64,000 nucleotides of DNA from Sambucus nigra (lineage: Eukaryota > Streptophyta > Magnoliopsida > Dipsacales > Adoxaceae), in contig OX422219.1 of NCBI GenBank assembly GCA_949130495.1, forward strand, positions 268,941,111 to 269,005,110. Reading direction: 5' to 3'. Positions 9,916-21,017 of this stretch are shown here, in pieces. A program made the translations under genes and the position numbers. Positions within the stretch are counted from its first letter, which is position 1, and each line of letters starts with the position of its first letter. Under the pieces are notes generated by a model that saw only the letters and a program-made list of their open reading frames with translations, had not been told where the DNA came from and searched no databases.

Positions 9916-11330
9916 ATAGAGGAGGATACCTCTAAGGAGGTTGTGATTCCTTTAGATTCGATCCCAGTTGTCAGGGAGTACTCAGATGTGTTTCAGGAGA
10001 TACCAGGCCTACCCCCCAGTCAAGAGATAGACTTTGTCATAGACTTATTACCAGATACGAGACCTATAGCACGCGCACCGTACCGTATGGCTCCGGCAGA
10101 GATGCGAGAGCTACGAGATCAGATTGAGCAGTTGTTGGGTCAGGGGTTTATACGGAGGAGTACTTCGCCGTGGGGTGCCCCTGTGTTGTTCGTGAAGAAG
10201 AGAGATGGTTCGCTGAGATTGTGTGTGGATTACCGAGAGTTGAATAAGGTCACGATACGGAATAAGTATCCGTTGCCTCGAATCGATGACCTATTCGACC
10301 AGTTGAGAGGATATTCTTTCTTCTAGAAGATTGATTTACGACCGGGATACCATCAGTTGCGTATCAGGGAAGAGGATGTCTCGAAGACTGCGTTCTTAAC
10401 GAGATATGGTTCTTACGAGTTTCGGGTTATGCCTTTTGGTTTGACCAATGCTCCAGCCGTGTTTATGGACTTGATGAATAGGGTGTTCAGAGATTTCCTA
10501 GATCAGTTTGTCATTGTCTTCATTGATGATATTCTGGTTTACTCCCAGACAGAGGAGGAGCACGCCGAGCATTTGAGGCAAGTTTTGCAGATGCTACGTC
10601 AGAACGAGCTGTATGCAAAATATGAGAGGTGCGGGTTTTGGCTGAAGGAGGTTCAGTTTTTGGGGCATATTATTTCCGACCAGGGGATATCTGTTGATTC
10701 GGGGAAGGTATCCGCGGTGAGGGAGTGGGGACAGCCCACGACACCGATTGAGATCCGTAGTTTCTTGGGCCTAGCAGGATACTACAGGAGGTTCATTCGG
10801 GGATTTTTGAAGATAGCGGGTCCTTTGACACATCTGACTCATAAGGGTGTGACATTCATCTGGAGTGATGCCTGTCAGTTGGCATTTGATGAGTTGAAGG
10901 ATAAGTTGACCTCAGCACCTGTGTTAGCATTGCCGAGACCGGGAGTTGAGTATCTAGTCTACACCGATGCGTCCTTACAAGGACTTGGAGGTGTATTACA
11001 GCAGGAGAGTCAGGCCATAGCTTATGCTTCCCGTAAACTTAAGCCTCATGAGAATAATTACCCCACTCATGATTTGGAGTTGGCGGCAGTTGTATTTGCC
11101 CTTCGGATTTGGAGACATTACCTTTTGGGGGAGAAGTTTCGATTGTTCACGGACCATAAGTCCCTACAGTACCTATTCACGTAAAAGGAGTTGAATATGC
11201 GGCAGCGAAGGTGGCTTGAGTTTGTAAAGGACTATCTGTTTGATATCCAATATCACCCGGGGAAGGCTAACGTGGTAGCAGACGCGTTGAGCCGTAGGCC
11301 ATTAGATGAGGTGGCATGGGTGTGGAAGGC
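9916..11330 (+). pseudogene. Reverse transcriptase and RNase H of the Tekay-like element
   Basis: RT copies element RNA to DNA, and RNase H removes the RNA. RT motifs in order: [79 protein letters not shown] and the catalytic [10 protein letters not shown]. RNase H shows [30 protein letters not shown] and [10 protein letters not shown], then the usual VVADALSRRP. Stops: TAG at 10324 (in place of serine in YSFF-S-KID) and TAA at 11182 (in place of glutamine after YLFT). Both catalytic sets are otherwise intact. Confidence 0.92.
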
Positions 11331-12849
11331 CAAGTGGAAGGAGTTGGGACACCAGGATGCAGTGGCCCAATCATTCATGTCTGTGATGACTGTTACGCCG
11401 CAGATTATCATGAAGGTGGTAAAGGCCCAGGAAAATGACTCGTTCTGTCAGGAGCAGATAGTTCGATTACTAGCAGAAGGAGCCGAGTCCTATACCGTTA
11501 GCTCAGACGGGGGATTACGCTTCAATGAGAGGTTGGTAGTTCCGGAAGGGGAGGAATTGAGGCACGAGGTGATGGTAGAGTCGCATGGCTCACGGTTCAC
11601 GGTACATCCCGGAGGGGACAAAATGTACCAAGACATGAGATGACAGTATTGGTGGAGCGGGATGAAGAGAGATATTGCCGTGTTTGTTTCTAAATGCGCC
11701 ACTTGTCAGCTAGTAAAAGTGGATCATCAGAGACCGGCAGGACTTCTACAGCCATTGGAGGTCCCGATGTGGATGTGGGAGAGCATATCCATGGATTTTA
11801 TCACGGGGTTACCTACGTCACAGAGAGGTCACGACTCCATTTGGGTGATTGTGGACAGGTTGACTAAAGTCGCTCATTTTCTACCCGTAAGGACAGACTA
11901 CAGTACGGGACAGTATGCCCAGCTCTTTATTGCAGAGATAGTGAGACTTCACGGTGTGCCCCTAAATATCGTGTCTGACAGAGACAAGATATTTGTATCA
12001 CGGTTTTGGGAAAGTTTTCAGGAGGCCATGGGCACGGAATTGCGGTTGGGTATGGCATATCACCCGCTGATCGATGGGCAAACCGAGCGTACAAACCAGA
12101 TGTTGGAGGACATGCTACGTATGTGCATCATTGATTTCGGGGGTGGATGGGAGCAGTATCTTCCACTGGTAGAGTTTTCTTACAACAACTCCTACCAGTT
12201 CACCATTGTCATGGCTCCATTTGAGGCGTTGTACGGTAGACCTTGTCGTTCCCCAGCATGTTGGTTGGAAGTGGGGGACAACAAACTACTTGGGCCGGAA
12301 GTAATTCAGGATACTTCGGCGAGGATAGAATTGATACGGAGTCGCATTCGAGTAGCTCAGGATCGGCAGAAGAGCTATGCTGATGCGAAGAGGTTCTTCA
12401 GGGAGTTCCAAGTGGGGGACCAGGTTTTGCTCAGAGTATCTCATATGAAGGGGATTATGCATTTCGGGAAGAAAGGAAAGTTGGCACCGAGATATGTGGG
12501 ACCATTTCCTATTATTGAGTGGATTGGACCGGTTGCGTATAGACTTGGGTTACCGGAGCATTTACATCGGATTCACAATGTGTTTCATATTTCCTCGCTA
12601 AGGAAATATCTTAGAGTCGATTTGGCTCATTCTCATATTTCTTTGGAGGACATCGATCTCCAGCCTGATAGCTCCTACGAGGAGGGGCCGATTGCTATTT
12701 TGAACCGAAGTGAGCAGAAACTGCGGTCAAAGATAGTTCCGTTACTACGTGTTCAGTGGCAACATCATAATGTCGAGGAGTCCACATGGGAGCGCGAGGA
12801 TGAGATGCGCGAACGTTATCCAGAGTTGTTCTTACCAGGTACTTTCTAG
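11331..12849 (+). pseudogene. Integrase with chromodomain-like tail, Tekay-like element
   Basis: Integrase inserts the DNA copy. The N-terminal HHCC zinc finger spans about 11570-11710 and ends SKCATCQ. The DDE core is visible as MDFITGLP, VSDRDKIF and GQTERTNQMLEDML. The C-terminal GPFPIIEWIGPVAYRLGLP and FHISSLRKYL blocks are followed by a chromodomain-like segment, LLRVQWQHHNVEESTWERED, ending near 12840. That tail is typical of chromoviruses and is thought to guide insertion to particular chromatin. One stop, TGA at 11641, probably came from CGA within DMR-R-QYWW. The terminal stop is TAG at 12847. Confidence 0.92.
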
Positions 12850-12879
12850 TTCCGAATTTCGGGATGAAATTCTGTTATT

Positions 12880-12890
12880 AGGGGGGAAGT
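12880..12890 (+). other. Polypurine tract of the Tekay-like element
   Basis: AGGGGGGAAGT lies directly before the TG of the 3' LTR. It is the expected primer for plus-strand synthesis. Confidence 0.9.
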
Positions 12891-12891
12891 A

Positions 12892-15800
12892 TGTAATACC
12901 CCGTATTTTTGGTGATATTTATTTATGGGATTAATTGAATTAAATGTGTATTAATTGGAAATTAATCCGGATTAAAATACTAACGATATGCGAGTTGGTA
13001 TTTGATTATAATGTGTATATATGATTATATATGAATATGGAAATTATGAAATTTGTCGTGAGATTGATATACGACAATTTGGGAAATTTTGTTGAGACGC
13101 GTGTGACAGTCGCGTCAGGAATATAATTATTTTAATTAAAAAGTGAATTTCATTTCTATTAACCGTATAGTCATTTTGAGTGCGCCAACGCGTCCGGAAG
13201 GGTCGAAATAGTCAGAAAACACTAGCCGGGGGTTTAGTTTGGGTCCCGGGGCATTTTTAGGCCATACCGGCAACGTATAAGGGTAGTTTGGTAATTTTGG
13301 ATTTTTGGGAATTAAAACCCACGAAAATTAGGAATTAATATCTGATTTGGCAATTACCCACTAAACCCACTAATAACCTAAGGGGCTACGGAGGTTAGGG
13401 GTGGGCACGGTCTGGTCCGGTCCGGGTTTTGCCTATTTTTTGGACCGGACCGAATATTCGGTCCTCAATTTTTTTGGACCGAGACCGGACCGATTAATTC
13501 GGTTAACCTACTAATTCGGTCCAGGCTTTTTTCGGTCCGGTCCGGGGTAAAATTCGGTCCTGACCCTATTTTATATATATGTACATATTATGAATGTTTT
13601 TATCTATTTTTCTCACAAATATATATACAAAAAAATAATACTCGAAACTCCAAGTGATATTTACATAGGTTTTTTTAACCCAAATTAAAAAAATGTCTAT
13701 ACATATATAAAATGTTCCAAATTAAATTTATAAGTTATATACATTAATTCAAAAACTAAACATAAGAAACACAATAACATTATTTTTATTATATATATAT
13801 AAGAATCGGTTCGGTCCGGTCCAAATCGGTCTTTTAATATAGTGGACCGCGGACCGGACCGGATTAATCGGTTTTTAGTTTTTGTGAACCGATTTTCGGA
13901 CCGGTTTCAAAATAGCCTTAATTTTCGGTTCGGTCCGGTTCGGTCCAATCGGTCCATTCGGGTTGGTCTTTTTTTTGTCCACCCCTAACGGAGGTTATTG
14001 AAATTAGTTCCAAAAGAGTTCCTAAGGCAAACCCTAGACACCATTGTCACTTTGGAGAAGAAGGCTTGTAGAGAGAGAGAAGAGAGGAGAATTCTGCAGA
14101 GAGAGAGAGAACACTTCAGCAATTCGTCATCAAAATCAGAGATACACATAAGGCAAGTGGTTTAATTACATATTTTACAAAGAATGCTTCTTCCATGCGT
14201 AGGAAATTTATAAAATTTCATTGATCTTGGAGAATGATAAAAACCCATTGAATTGGATGTAGAGATTTATAAAATTTATGAGGAGATTGCATGTAGAACA
14301 ATGTTAGGATGATTAGTCAGAGAAAAATACATCTTTTGTACCATAAAAACGGATTTATTTATGTATATGGATGAATTTAATTTCTAGGGTTCATGTTCTT
14401 GAGATTGGGGAAAAAGATGTAGAGATTTGATATGTGGATGAGATTTAGGATGAATTAATCCCACAAAATACGTTAATATATGACCTAAGTATGTTTAGGA
14501 ATGATTAGAACCCATGAATGATTGTTGGATTGAGGTTTAGATGAGATTAGAGGTGAAGAAAAGTTGGAAAAATGATTTAGGGAAAATCTGGGCTCGAATC
14601 TGGCCACTCGTTAGAAGACCTGCCCAGGTCGTTCGAACGAGCTTCTAACGAGTTGAAAGTTTGACTTCTAACGAGAGGGATGTTCGTTCGATGACTTTCG
14701 TTCGAACGAGATCTCGTTAGAAGGCCCAGTTCGTTAGAACGAACTCTCGTTCGAACAGCCTCGTTCGAACGAGACTTCTAACGAGCTGACAGTTTAGGCT
14801 TTTTAGCCTGTTTTGATCCCGAGTGTTCCGTAACCTTGTTTATATGTAGAGATAACACTTCCTTGTGGATTAATTGTTATATTTGTGATATTTGGGATAT
14901 AACGAGAAGTAAAACCTAGAAGTGTAGTTTGAACCAAAGGGAAATTATGAATTAGGACGTGAGTGTCTATTACGATGCGAGAACTAATGACGGCCTAAAT
15001 AATTATATAAACCGAGAACATATAAAAATTTTGTAGCATTATATGTCGGTACGAGAATAAGAAGTGTACCACAAATAAATTATTGTGATTACTAAGATGT
15101 GTGCTTACTTAGTACATGTATATGATTTTGTGTATGACATACCTACCATACTTGCTATCACGGGAGGTTTACGTTCGCTTAGGGCCCTCTAATCCCTGTG
15201 TTGCCCGGATTTAGACTGGTACCTCGATGAACATAGGTAAGAGAAGGACTTATTGGGATGTTAATAAGTCTGCTGGTTGTGGGAGCGCAGGTATGTGCGT
15301 GACCCATGTAATGTGACTGTGTTCGCCTCCATTGTTTGTGATTGTTGTTATCTGAGAACGATTCCTGAGAGATTCGGAATGCGCGATCCTTATGTACGTG
15401 ATGTACCGGGATGGATAGCAGAGTATGTGTGCACCGCAGCTTAGTCTCGGGGTGCTTGTATTGTATATTTATGACGTGAATAATATACACTTAATATGGG
15501 AACTTTCATGTTGATATTGTGAATATAATTATGGTAATGTTTTGAGAAAACATAACGGGTTAACCGATAGTGAATTGTATTACTAATTGAGAATCTGAGT
15601 TTAAGAAAAGCCTCTATTTAATTGATAACGCTAGAATGTATTATGGAAATCGAGTAGTAAGGGGTAGAACTTATTACGGTTTGGTTAGATATGTATGTTA
15701 TTTCGATGGGTACGGTACGTTAGGAGTGCACATGTAGTCGAGAGGTGAGAATTTCACGTGAGTGCACGTCCTAACATGTATTTTGCATTTAATGTTTTAA

Positions 15801-16412
15801 TATTATTAAAACACTTGTTGTTTTTAAAATGATTTCGACTTTCGGGCTCTGACCCATTTGCTTTCAAATCTATTTTTGTAAAAACCATTTTAGGTGCCCA
15901 GCCACAAGGACACCATGCTTAGGATCCTCATCCAGGTGACGAGCTGTAGCTGTTTGTGGAAGTTACAGGACTTTGCTTGTAGACGCTTCATCTATCTTGA
16001 CTCTATATTCAGCATTTATCAGTTGTAGGGCATGTTGCCCATTTCTTTTAGAGACATTTCATTTATTTCAGTTATTCAGACTTCGGGCATGTAATTAATT
16101 CAGGATTCAGACTTGTCATATTATTTTGAGTTATGGGATTGTTGTGAGGAGTTTTCCTCCGGACTTATTATTATTTGTTGGCTATTTCATTACTTCGTTA
16201 TGGTGAATGGATTATGTTGTTCTTCCATTAATCTTTTATTGTATGTTGATCAGAATTAAATTAAAATTTGGCAACTCACTTTTTAAATACTAGGTGGTTA
16301 GTAATCATTAAAATGTTTTCGACAGTGATGCTATTAACTGGACCAACTTGACATTTTGTATTAATTTAATAAAGGAGTAGCTACCCGGTATTTAATTAGT
16401 CGGGGTGTCACA
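12892..16412 (+). repeat. 3' LTR of the Tekay-like element
   Basis: Same sequence as the 5' LTR with scattered substitutions and a few small indels. It is 3521 bp, longer than the 5' LTR because of the nested MITE (592 bp plus 8-bp duplication). An extra segment of about 15 bp lies in the palindrome cluster (about 14640). It ends GGGGTGTCACA. Confidence 0.95.
13396..13987 (+). mobile_element. hAT-type MITE nested in the 3' LTR
   Basis: Begins TAGGGGTGGGC and ends GTCCACCCCTA (imperfect terminal inverted repeats). Both sides carry the 8-bp target duplication ACGGAGGT (13388-13395, 13988-13995); the 5' LTR has a single intact copy of that site at the matching place. The interior is rich in alternating CGGTCC/GGACCG motifs near both ends and A/T-rich in the middle, with no coding frame. 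An 8-bp duplication plus this end sequence fits hAT elements. It is non-autonomous. Confidence 0.9.
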
Positions 16413-16417
16413 TCACT

Positions 16418-16692
16418 TTAATAACCCATGGCCCCCTCTTTCAAATATTAATCTGGTTTTCAAAACCAAACGTGGGTCAAGCGGTTGGGGTAGTCCATTT
16501 TTGATAGGTACAATGTCTTCCGATCTAGAACCCGACATAATTGTTAAGTGTGTGAACTTTAGTTGGAACGAAGTCGGAAGAATGGGAAGAATAGGTGTTC
16601 ACATTGTGAATTACATCCTAATTATATCTGCGGATTTACAACCGGACATCGTACGCAGCAGCCCCGTTAACAGGGGTGATTGGGTTCGATAA
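16418..16692 (+). pseudogene. Continuation of the Athila-like protease frame after the nested insertion
   Basis: Ignoring the Tekay-like element and one TCACT, the frame of 4480-5134 continues here without a stop for 91 codons to TAA/TGA-type closure at 16690-16692. The residues (HFNNPWPPLSNINLVFKTKR onward) are not a recognised domain. The continuity supports a single pre-insertion frame. Confidence 0.6.
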
Positions 16693-16873
16693 ATTCTCAA
16701 TTTTGGTGCCGAGCATCCCCCGGCACGTGTGGGGTTGCATTTTTTGGTTCCGGACCTGTTACATACATTAGATGTACCATATGGGTCCAAGAAATCCAGT
16801 TGAAGGTGGCCCAATGATCAAATTTCATGAGATTTAGGAAATTAGCAAAGCAGAAAGTTGGATCCCAGCATCC
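16693..16873. other. Untranslated Athila-like sequence
   Basis: No frame recognised. It contains a GC-rich stretch with GGTGCCGAGCATCCCCCGGC near 16705. The RT-integrase part expected between protease and env-like gene in Athila elements is absent. Confidence 0.4.
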
Positions 16874-17091
16874 AAATTGATTCGGTTTATCACCGAATCG
16901 ATTCGACCCCTTCCAGTAGCCAATTAAGGGTTTGCGAATCGATTCGGGTTACTTCCGAATCGATTCGGCAAACCAAAAGTGTCAGGTCTCTACATCCGAA
17001 TAGATTTGGTTTATCACCGAATCGATTCGCCCTTAGACAATGTTGAATTCGAGAGTTTCGAATCGATTCGGTTTAACTACCGAATCGATTC
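16874..17091 (+). repeat. Phased array of eight GAATCGATTC palindromes
   Basis: Cores start at 16874 (variant), 16895, 16936, 16957, 16998 (variant), 17019, 17060 and 17082. Spacings are 21, 41, 21, 41, 21, 41 and 22 bp, so the unit is about 62 bp with two palindromes 21 bp apart. The short spacer inside pairs is conserved (GGTTTATCACC type), while the 31-bp linkers between pairs have diverged. Each pair can fold into a hairpin. It lies about 125-340 bp upstream of the env-like ATG. Confidence 0.9.
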
Positions 17092-17215
17092 GGTTCACCT
17101 GGTCACTTAAAATTCCCTCATTTGTTTAAATCAACTTCTCATTCTCTCTTCTCCCTTAGCCGAAGACCTCCTCCTCTCCCATATCATTTCCTTTATTTTA
17201 TTCATTTTCACCCTC

Positions 17216-18962
17216 ATGGCTTCCTCATCTAGGGCATCCTCATCTAAGGTTACTAATTCAACCCTCTTAAATTGTTTTCAAATCTTATTTAGTGTTCTTT
17301 GTATAAAAGTAGGGTTAAATGCATTCTTGTAAAATCCACATTTTCTGCAGGAAACTTCATATTTTCTCATTGTTTGTGATGTGAATCCAACAAATACAAC
17401 TTGTTTATGTTGCTTTGATGATTAAGTTGTATTTGTTGGGGTTGTTTCACTTTGAAAATGCCATTTTCACCTTACTTTCTATACATTGCACGCTATATGT
17501 TCGATAAAATGCCTCTGTGAAGGTTTTGTGCGCTAAAGCTCCATCTTCGCACCTTTTATCGCACATTCTTGTTGAATTATCCTTGTTTGAGTGTGGTGTA
17601 CGTCGGTTACGTCTACTCGACCAATTTTTCCCAACGCGCACCCTCCGAACCTAGTTTCCCCAAATTTCACGATTACTTTGATTTTATGCATCGCACTTAT
17701 GGTGTGTGTATTGAATTAATGTTTTGTAGGTTCCTTCGATCACCAAGCCATCATCTAATGCGGTTACTAGACGGGGAGGCGCTGGTTTTGAATCTTTTCG
17801 TTCCAAGGATGAGATGGAGTGGTATCGGGCCATGTTCAAAACAAGTCGCCCGATTGCTATTGAGAAGGAGGTGATTTTAGATGAGATATCGGCTTCTGTA
17901 AGACGGTATTTAGCCAAATTCAATTGGGAGGCCCATCTGTCCATGAGAGGGGAGGTCAACGAGGACCACGTGCGTCATTTTTATGCTTCTCTAGTATCTA
18001 CACGCGGTAGCACGTATGAAGCGTATGTGAGAGGGAGGCGGATTACTATTTCTAAGCCCATCTTGGTTGCGCACCTTAGTGGGGCTTCTAACCCCGAGCT
18101 CTATCATTACTCGGTCCTCGCAGATGCGCCTCAGCTTCCACAAGAGGTACTTATTGCGCGTCTTGCACCCGACAAGATTTGGGCGGGGGAGACTTTCCCC
18201 ACTTCGGGCATGCCCGATGTACATCGTATCCTCCATCTCATCGCCGTTAATTCCATCATTCCAACTCAGACCAAGGCTCCCCTCCGTTACAAGTAGGCCC
18301 TCTTCTTATACAGTCTTTTAGGGGATGACATGGTCATCAGTCTTCCCGCCCTCATGTTGCATCAAATAGTGAACGCTGCCTATAGCGAGAAGGGAACCAC
18401 AACTCTTCCTTTTGCTCGACTGATTTCCCGGATTTGCAGGGATGCTGGATGTGAGGTCTTGGGAAGCGACAAGATACCTAGGCTGCCCAAGGTGTTTAAT
18501 GATAAGACCATTGCTAAAAGCTTGGGGAAAGATTATTGGGAGAGGAGGAAAAAGCGTATGTTGGATGCTCCTGATGCCCCTGATGCTCCTATGCCGGATA
18601 TTCCGGAAGTGCCTCATCCAGTCCCACATCCTGTGCCTCCTACTGTTGACCCCATTACATATCTCGGGGTGCGGATGGATGAGTTACAGGCTGATTTTAC
18701 TGAGTTTCGGGGCACCTATATAGCAAACTTAGCATCGTTGCAGGCTGATTTTACCGAGTTTCGGGACACTTATATGACGAACTTCACATCCTTACGGCCT
18801 GAGTATCAGCGAGATACTTCCATGATTGCCCGGGCACAGATGGATTTGTTTGCTCATATTCGTGGGGGCGAGGCTGCTGTGCCTCCTTACCTTTATGATC
18901 CCTATGCCCCTCGTGACCCCACCGCGCCCGAGTCCTCGAGCCGCCATCCGGACCATATGTAA
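17216..18962 (+). pseudogene. Athila-type env-like gene ('putative plant transposon protein' family), two exons
   Basis: Exon 1 is 17216-17248 (MASSSRASSSK). The intron 17249-17729 has GT at its start and TTTTGTAG at its end. Exon 2 runs from 17730 to TAA at 18960, with phase preserved. The protein resembles the plant 'putative transposon protein' family often found in the env-like position of Athila elements: DEMEWYRAMFKTSRPIAIEK, EDHVRHFYASLVSTRGSTYE, and a conserved DDMVISLPALMLHQIVNAAY. A proline-rich stretch and two ADFTEFR repeats follow. There is no obvious signal peptide or membrane anchor. TAG at 18294 breaks exon 2, probably from CAG. Real role unknown. Confidence 0.65.
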
Positions 18963-19925
18963 GGCGTTGTCATCCCGCTTTCTCTGCTGCTAACTTTTGT
19001 GGTTCTTTATTTTGATTTTTGGGTTTGTAACTTTGTAGTTGTGTAGTGGTGTGGGTAAGAGAGAGTACATTTAGTGTATTTTCTAATTTTGGTTTTTGTG
19101 CCCCATGTACACAACTTGTGATTATTAATGAAATTACTCATTTTCATTTTCATATTTTTTCTTGTATATATCTCTTTTGTATATATTTCTATTTTTGGTA
19201 CTAACATATAACAGGCATGCCGTTGCTGTTTTTATTTATTTATTTATTAATAAAAAAAACTAGATAACTAACTTAATTATGTTGTTAACTGGCATGCGTA
19301 GTGTAGTTTCATTTATAAGTAGCTAGACTTATGATTGGGGATCATAATCCCACCTTGGATGCTTGAACTTCATATTTAGGGTTTGGTTTATAATTGTTCT
19401 AATGGAACTTCATGTGTTGGTATTGGAGTATCATAGTTTCTTAACTTCTCTTGTCATGCAAGGGTTAGTGTTTGAAGCTCTACTACAAACCCAACCCATC
19501 TAGCAATAACTAACTAACCCCTAATCCTCCATTGTTGAGTTTAGTCTCTACATGGTTGATGTTCGGACTTAATTAGTTATGCTCGATTAGAATTAATTTC
19601 AACCAAGCCCTATAATCCCCTTCTTTGTGAATCCGAGGCGGGAGAATGATCCTCGATCCCTTTAATTTCTTGAACTCAAGCTTATCTTAGTTCTTTTCAT
19701 AGTTTCGTAATTATTAATTAATTAACTGATCATCAATAGTATGTTAGTTTAGAGATTACTCTCAAACACTTTTCCAAACTATTAAATCATCTTTTACACT
19801 TTAACTTTTGTGACGTTTAGAGAATCCCTTTAACCTAATCCTGTTCTCTTAGGAGTGTTTCAATCCCTGTGGATCACGATTCCGTACTTACCGGATATTA
19901 CTTGTTGCAATAGATTTGCACTTGA
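18963..19925 (+). repeat. Athila-like 3' untranslated region and LTR remnant
   Basis: No coding frame. The 3' part (about 19255-19925) has the texture of an Athila LTR. Near its end, CCTGTGGATCACGATTCCGT then ACTTACCGGATATTACTTG resembles the U5 tail seen in Athila elements. I cannot place TG/CA borders, so extents are approximate. Confidence 0.4.
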
Positions 19926-20101
19926 ATCACAAGCTTTATTTAGAGCGCACCAATGCGTCATGTATGAAAACTGTATTATTTCTTAAATATGTACTACCCT
20001 GCCGAGGTCTACTAATCAGCAAACCATCATGTTCACAACTTTGTAGTCGTTTGGTACCAGTAACTGTTTATTTCTATGCTGCTAAACTCTCAAAGACAAC
20101 A

Positions 20102-20864
20102 TCTCTATTAATTATATGACAGGTATGTGAATTACTATTTCATAAGGTTTATTTGATTGTTGTATTAATAGTCTGGGTGACTTGATTGAAAATATTTAAG
20201 AATGGTTTTTATGTACCTATAAATTGTCACATATGCATAGAATGCTTCTGTTTTACAATGATTTTTGTATTCAAGTAAAATGGATGGTTTTTGATTCAAG
20301 TTGTGCTATCATTTTTAATTATCAATTCACGTGTCTTATTTCAGGTGAAGGAGTAGGTAAGATATAAGTGAAGCTATCATTTAACGACGAGAAAAGGTAA
20401 GATGATGGTAATGAAATTCATTTATGTTTACCCAACTTTGGGGAAGTTGTTTGTTTGTATCATTCCTATCATATCCACCACCTCCCCTTATATAGATTAC
20501 TTTCTAGTTATTTGTAGATTCAAAGTTTTGGGATTACTATGTAGTTGAACGGTGATGCGTGCGGTTCTTGACGGTGATGCGTGCGGTTCTTGACTCAACA
20601 TCCTATTCAATAATTGTCAATATTATTGTTAAATTGATGAAATGGTTGAAATGAGGTCCAATATGGACCTCGAGTATTGTAGTATTGTTGTTGTTGAGTA
20701 TTTATATTTTTTTAAACAGGGTGGATAGTTCTATAAATAAAGGGAACTCTGCCCAAATTTTTTAAAATTAGAACAGAAATATTGTACATTTATTTCACTT
20801 TGTTGTCGGGTAACGATTTTTTTTTGCAATTTTCGTCGTGCCTTCAGGCACGGGCATACTCTAG
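20102..20864 (+). mobile_element. Candidate non-autonomous Helitron
   Basis: The 3' end is convincing: a perfect hairpin CGTGCC-TTCA-GGCACG (20837-20852), 8 nt, then CTAG followed by T (20861-20865). A candidate 5' end is the TCTCTATTAATTATATG at 20102 preceded by A, which fits the A/T insertion rule. The 5' end is a guess; another start would change the length. No coding frame inside. Confidence 0.4.
20549..20592 (+). repeat. 22-bp perfect tandem duplication
   Basis: ACGGTGATGCGTGCGGTTCT plus TG occurs twice in direct succession (20549-20570, 20571-20592). It looks like a recent slippage or repair duplication. Confidence 0.9.
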
Positions 20865-20914
20865 TATATATATATATATATAAGCTATGGTAGTTTCTTT
20901 ATCACAAAAAATGA

Positions 20915-20918
<4 letters not shown>

Positions 20919-20987
<69 letters not shown>
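20919..20987. repeat. (TA)n microsatellite
   Basis: About 69 bp of alternating TA. A shorter TA run at 20865-20882 adjoins the Helitron-like end. Confidence 0.95.
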
Positions 20988-20990
<3 letters not shown>

Positions 20991-21017
20991 CATATTTTAT
21001 TATTTGCAGGCATACAC

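Larger units (their letters stand above)
5135..16412 (+). mobile_element. Complete Ty3/gypsy LTR retrotransposon, Tekay/Del-like chromovirus
   Basis: The element has 5' LTR 5135-8030, PBS at 8033, one polyprotein frame 8215-12849 (gag-protease-RT-RNase H-integrase-chromodomain), polypurine tract 12880-12890 and 3' LTR 12892-16412. Domain order (integrase after RNase H) makes it Ty3/gypsy. The integrase C-terminus with a chromodomain-like tail and the long (about 2.9 kb) LTRs fit the Tekay/Del clade. The LTRs are very similar, so insertion was fairly recent, but the frame has six in-frame stops and no frameshift. It sits inside an Athila-like remnant. Present mobility would require proteins supplied by another copy. 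Confidence 0.9.
5130..16417 (+). other. 5-bp target-site duplication TCACT flanking the Tekay-like element
   Basis: TCACT is present at 5130-5134 and 16413-16417, directly outside TG...CA LTR ends at 5135 and 16412. This fixes the element borders and shows it arrived by integrase-mediated insertion. Confidence 0.95.

Noticed and set aside
20730..20864. Very short Helitron starting TCTATAAATAAAGGG
   Set aside because: The base before TC is T rather than the expected A, so the A/T insertion rule is not met; kept only the 3' end as firm.
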